From assembly GCA_009780625.1 (NCBI GenBank), contig WQZR01000058.1:1-6246 (forward strand): a DNA stretch of 6,246 bases. Reading direction: 5' to 3'. The notes under the pieces are model-generated. The model was not told the DNA's origin and searched no databases. It was given only the letters and a program-made list of their open reading frames with translations. Below are positions 4,952 to 6,246 of this stretch, piece after piece. How positions within the stretch are numbered: the stretch's first letter is position 1; each line of letters starts with the position of its first letter. The translations under genes and the position numbers were made by a program. The stretch comes from Bacillota bacterium (GTDB lineage Bacteria > Bacillota > Clostridia > Christensenellales > UBA1242).

Positions 4952-6246
4952 ATGAAATTATATAACACACTATCAAGAAAAAAAGAAGATTTTGAAACTC
5001 TAAAGAAAGGTGAGGTTTCTATGTATGTGTGCGGACCAACAGTTTATGGTCCACCGCATGCGGGGCACGCAAAGACATACATAAATTTCGACCTTGTCTA
5101 TAGGTTTTTGGAATTCTTAGGCTATAAAGTTAAATTGATTAAAAACATAACAGACGTTGGACACATTGTTGGAGATGCCGACACTGGCGAAGACAAAATT
5201 TCTAAACAAGCAAAAAAAGAAAACCTAGACCCATGGAAGATTGCAAGAAAATATGAAGAACAGTTCTACGACGAAATGGACAAACTTAATGTAAGGCGTG
5301 CACAGTTCGAGCCACGCGCAACAGAGTTTATAGACACAATGCTAAAAATGACACAAGCATTGGTTAAGAATGGTTTTGCATACGCAACGCCAAGAGGAAA
5401 CGTTTATTTTGATGTGACCAAGTTTCCAAACTATGGAAACCTTTCAGGAAGAAAACTAGACGAGACTTTGGAAGCAACAAGAGTTGAAGGCGAAGAAGAC
5501 AAAAAGCAACCACAAGACTTTGCTCTATGGAAGTCAGCAGCACCAGACCACATTATGCAATGGCCAAGCCCATGGGGGCAAGGGTATCCAGGGTGGCATA
5601 TCGAGTGTTCTGCAATGGCACTTGATTTAATCGGCGAGCAAATTGACATTCACGGTGGCGGACTGGACAACATGTTCCCACACCACGAGTGCGAAATTGC
5701 ACAATCGGAAGCATATACAGGAAAGCAATTTTCAAAGTTTTTTATGCACAACAACCTTGTGACAGTTGAAGGTCAGAAGATGGGCAAAAGCCTTGGAAAC
5801 TTTGTAAACATTTGCGACCTTCTAAAAGAGTTTTCTCCACAAGTGATTAGATTTTTTATTCTGAAGTTTCACTATAGAAGCCAGGTTGATTTTTCAAGAG
5901 ATGCAATGAGGCTTGCAGAAAAAGAATGGAATAAAATCAACGATGCATTTATGAAAGCAATTTCTGAAACAGAAGGGTTATACGAAGGCGAAACACTTGA
6001 AAGCCTTGAAACAGAAGAAATCAAAAAAATCTATAAAGAGGTTGTTGAAGCACTTAGTGATGATTTCAACACGCCAATTGCAATTGCAAAGATGATTGAG
6101 TTATCAAAACTTTCAAATCAATCAATTTCAGAAATGAAGAAAGATGAGACAGTGGAAGAAGCTGTAAACAGACTTATTGATATTGTTACTATGGCAAAAC
6201 ATTTCTTCGAGCCAGTGTTTGGGTTTAAGTTTCAAAAAGAAGAAGT
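4952..6246 (+). CDS. cysS: Cysteinyl-tRNA synthetase, C-terminus cut by the window edge
   Basis: This class I synthetase charges tRNA(Cys) with cysteine in the cytoplasm. The frame is open from ATG 4952 to the right edge (431 full codons plus two bases); bacterial enzymes run to about 460-490 residues, so only the end of the anticodon-binding region is missing. The N-terminus carries YVCGPTVYGPPHAGHAK, with the zinc ligand C27 and HAGH (36-39) as the HIGH motif. The other expected zinc ligands are C219 (GWHIEC), H244 and E248 (FPHHECEIAQS). The KMSKS loop reads KMGKS (276-280) followed by LGNF. The DALR-like helical region follows from about 300. Several of these variants (PHHEC, KMGKSLGNF, the FALWK...HIMQWPSPWGQGYPGWH stretch) recall Bacteroidota CysRS more than the Bacillus form (from memory, not searched). 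It lies 17 bases behind the regulator gene, with no terminator or T-box leader between. Confidence 0.95.
   Translation, partial: MKLYNTLSRKKEDFETLKKGEVSMYVCGPTVYGPPHAGHAKTYINFDLVYRFLEFLGYKVKLIKNITDVGHIVGDADTGEDKISKQAKKENLDPWKIARKYEEQFYDEMDKLNVRRAQFEPRATEFIDTMLKMTQALVKNGFAYATPRGNVYFDVTKFPNYGNLSGRKLDETLEATRVEGEEDKKQPQDFALWKSAAPDHIMQWPSPWGQGYPGWHIECSAMALDLIGEQIDIHGGGLDNMFPHHECEIAQSEAYTGKQFSKFFMHNNLVTVEGQKMGKSLGNFVNICDLLKEFSPQVIRFFILKFHYRSQVDFSRDAMRLAEKEWNKINDAFMKAISETEGLYEGETLESLETEEIKKIYKEVVEALSDDFNTPIAIAKMIELSKLSNQSISEMKKDETVEEAVNRLIDIVTMAKHFFEPVFGFKFQKEE

Overview
The window looks like a piece of chromosome from a spore-forming member of the Bacillota, most likely an uncultured or poorly known clostridial lineage. 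This rests on three things: a stage II sporulation protein E gene directly followed by tilS (a linkage familiar from Bacillus and Clostridium), AT-rich DNA with strong use of AGA/AGG for arginine and A- or T-ending codons, and consensus housekeeping-type promoters. The taxon itself is an inference.

All five genes lie on the + strand and there is no gene-free stretch over 100 bases. From left to right they are: (1) spoIIE (10-2307), a membrane-anchored PP2C-type phosphatase of sporulation, whose true start may lie left of the window; (2) a 58-base gap holding an extended -10 promoter; (3) tilS (2366-3727), tRNA(Ile)-lysidine synthase, closed by an intrinsic terminator that begins inside its stop codon; (4) a perfect TTGACA-N17-TATAAT promoter; (5) a divergent adenylate-kinase-family gene with a TTG start (3823-4512), closed by a second intrinsic terminator; (6) an extended -10 promoter placed so close to the next ATG that the transcript is predicted to be leaderless; (7) a small MarR-like winged-helix regulator (4557-4934); (8) cysS (4952 to beyond the right edge), cysteinyl-tRNA synthetase, 17 bases behind the regulator and probably in the same transcript.

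The window is therefore three or four transcription units: spoIIE with possible read-through into tilS, the kinase alone, and regulator plus cysS. tilS and cysS both serve translation: one modifies the anticodon of a minor tRNA(Ile), the other charges tRNA(Cys). The kinase maintains adenine nucleotide balance if it is a true adenylate kinase.

I see no mobile element, CRISPR array, tRNA, rRNA or riboswitch. I found no convincing new multi-gene system. The points that merit a second look are the predicted leaderless regulator coupled to cysS without a T-box leader, a CysRS whose signature motifs resemble the Bacteroidota type, and the unusual P-loop and zinc-finger spacing of the kinase.
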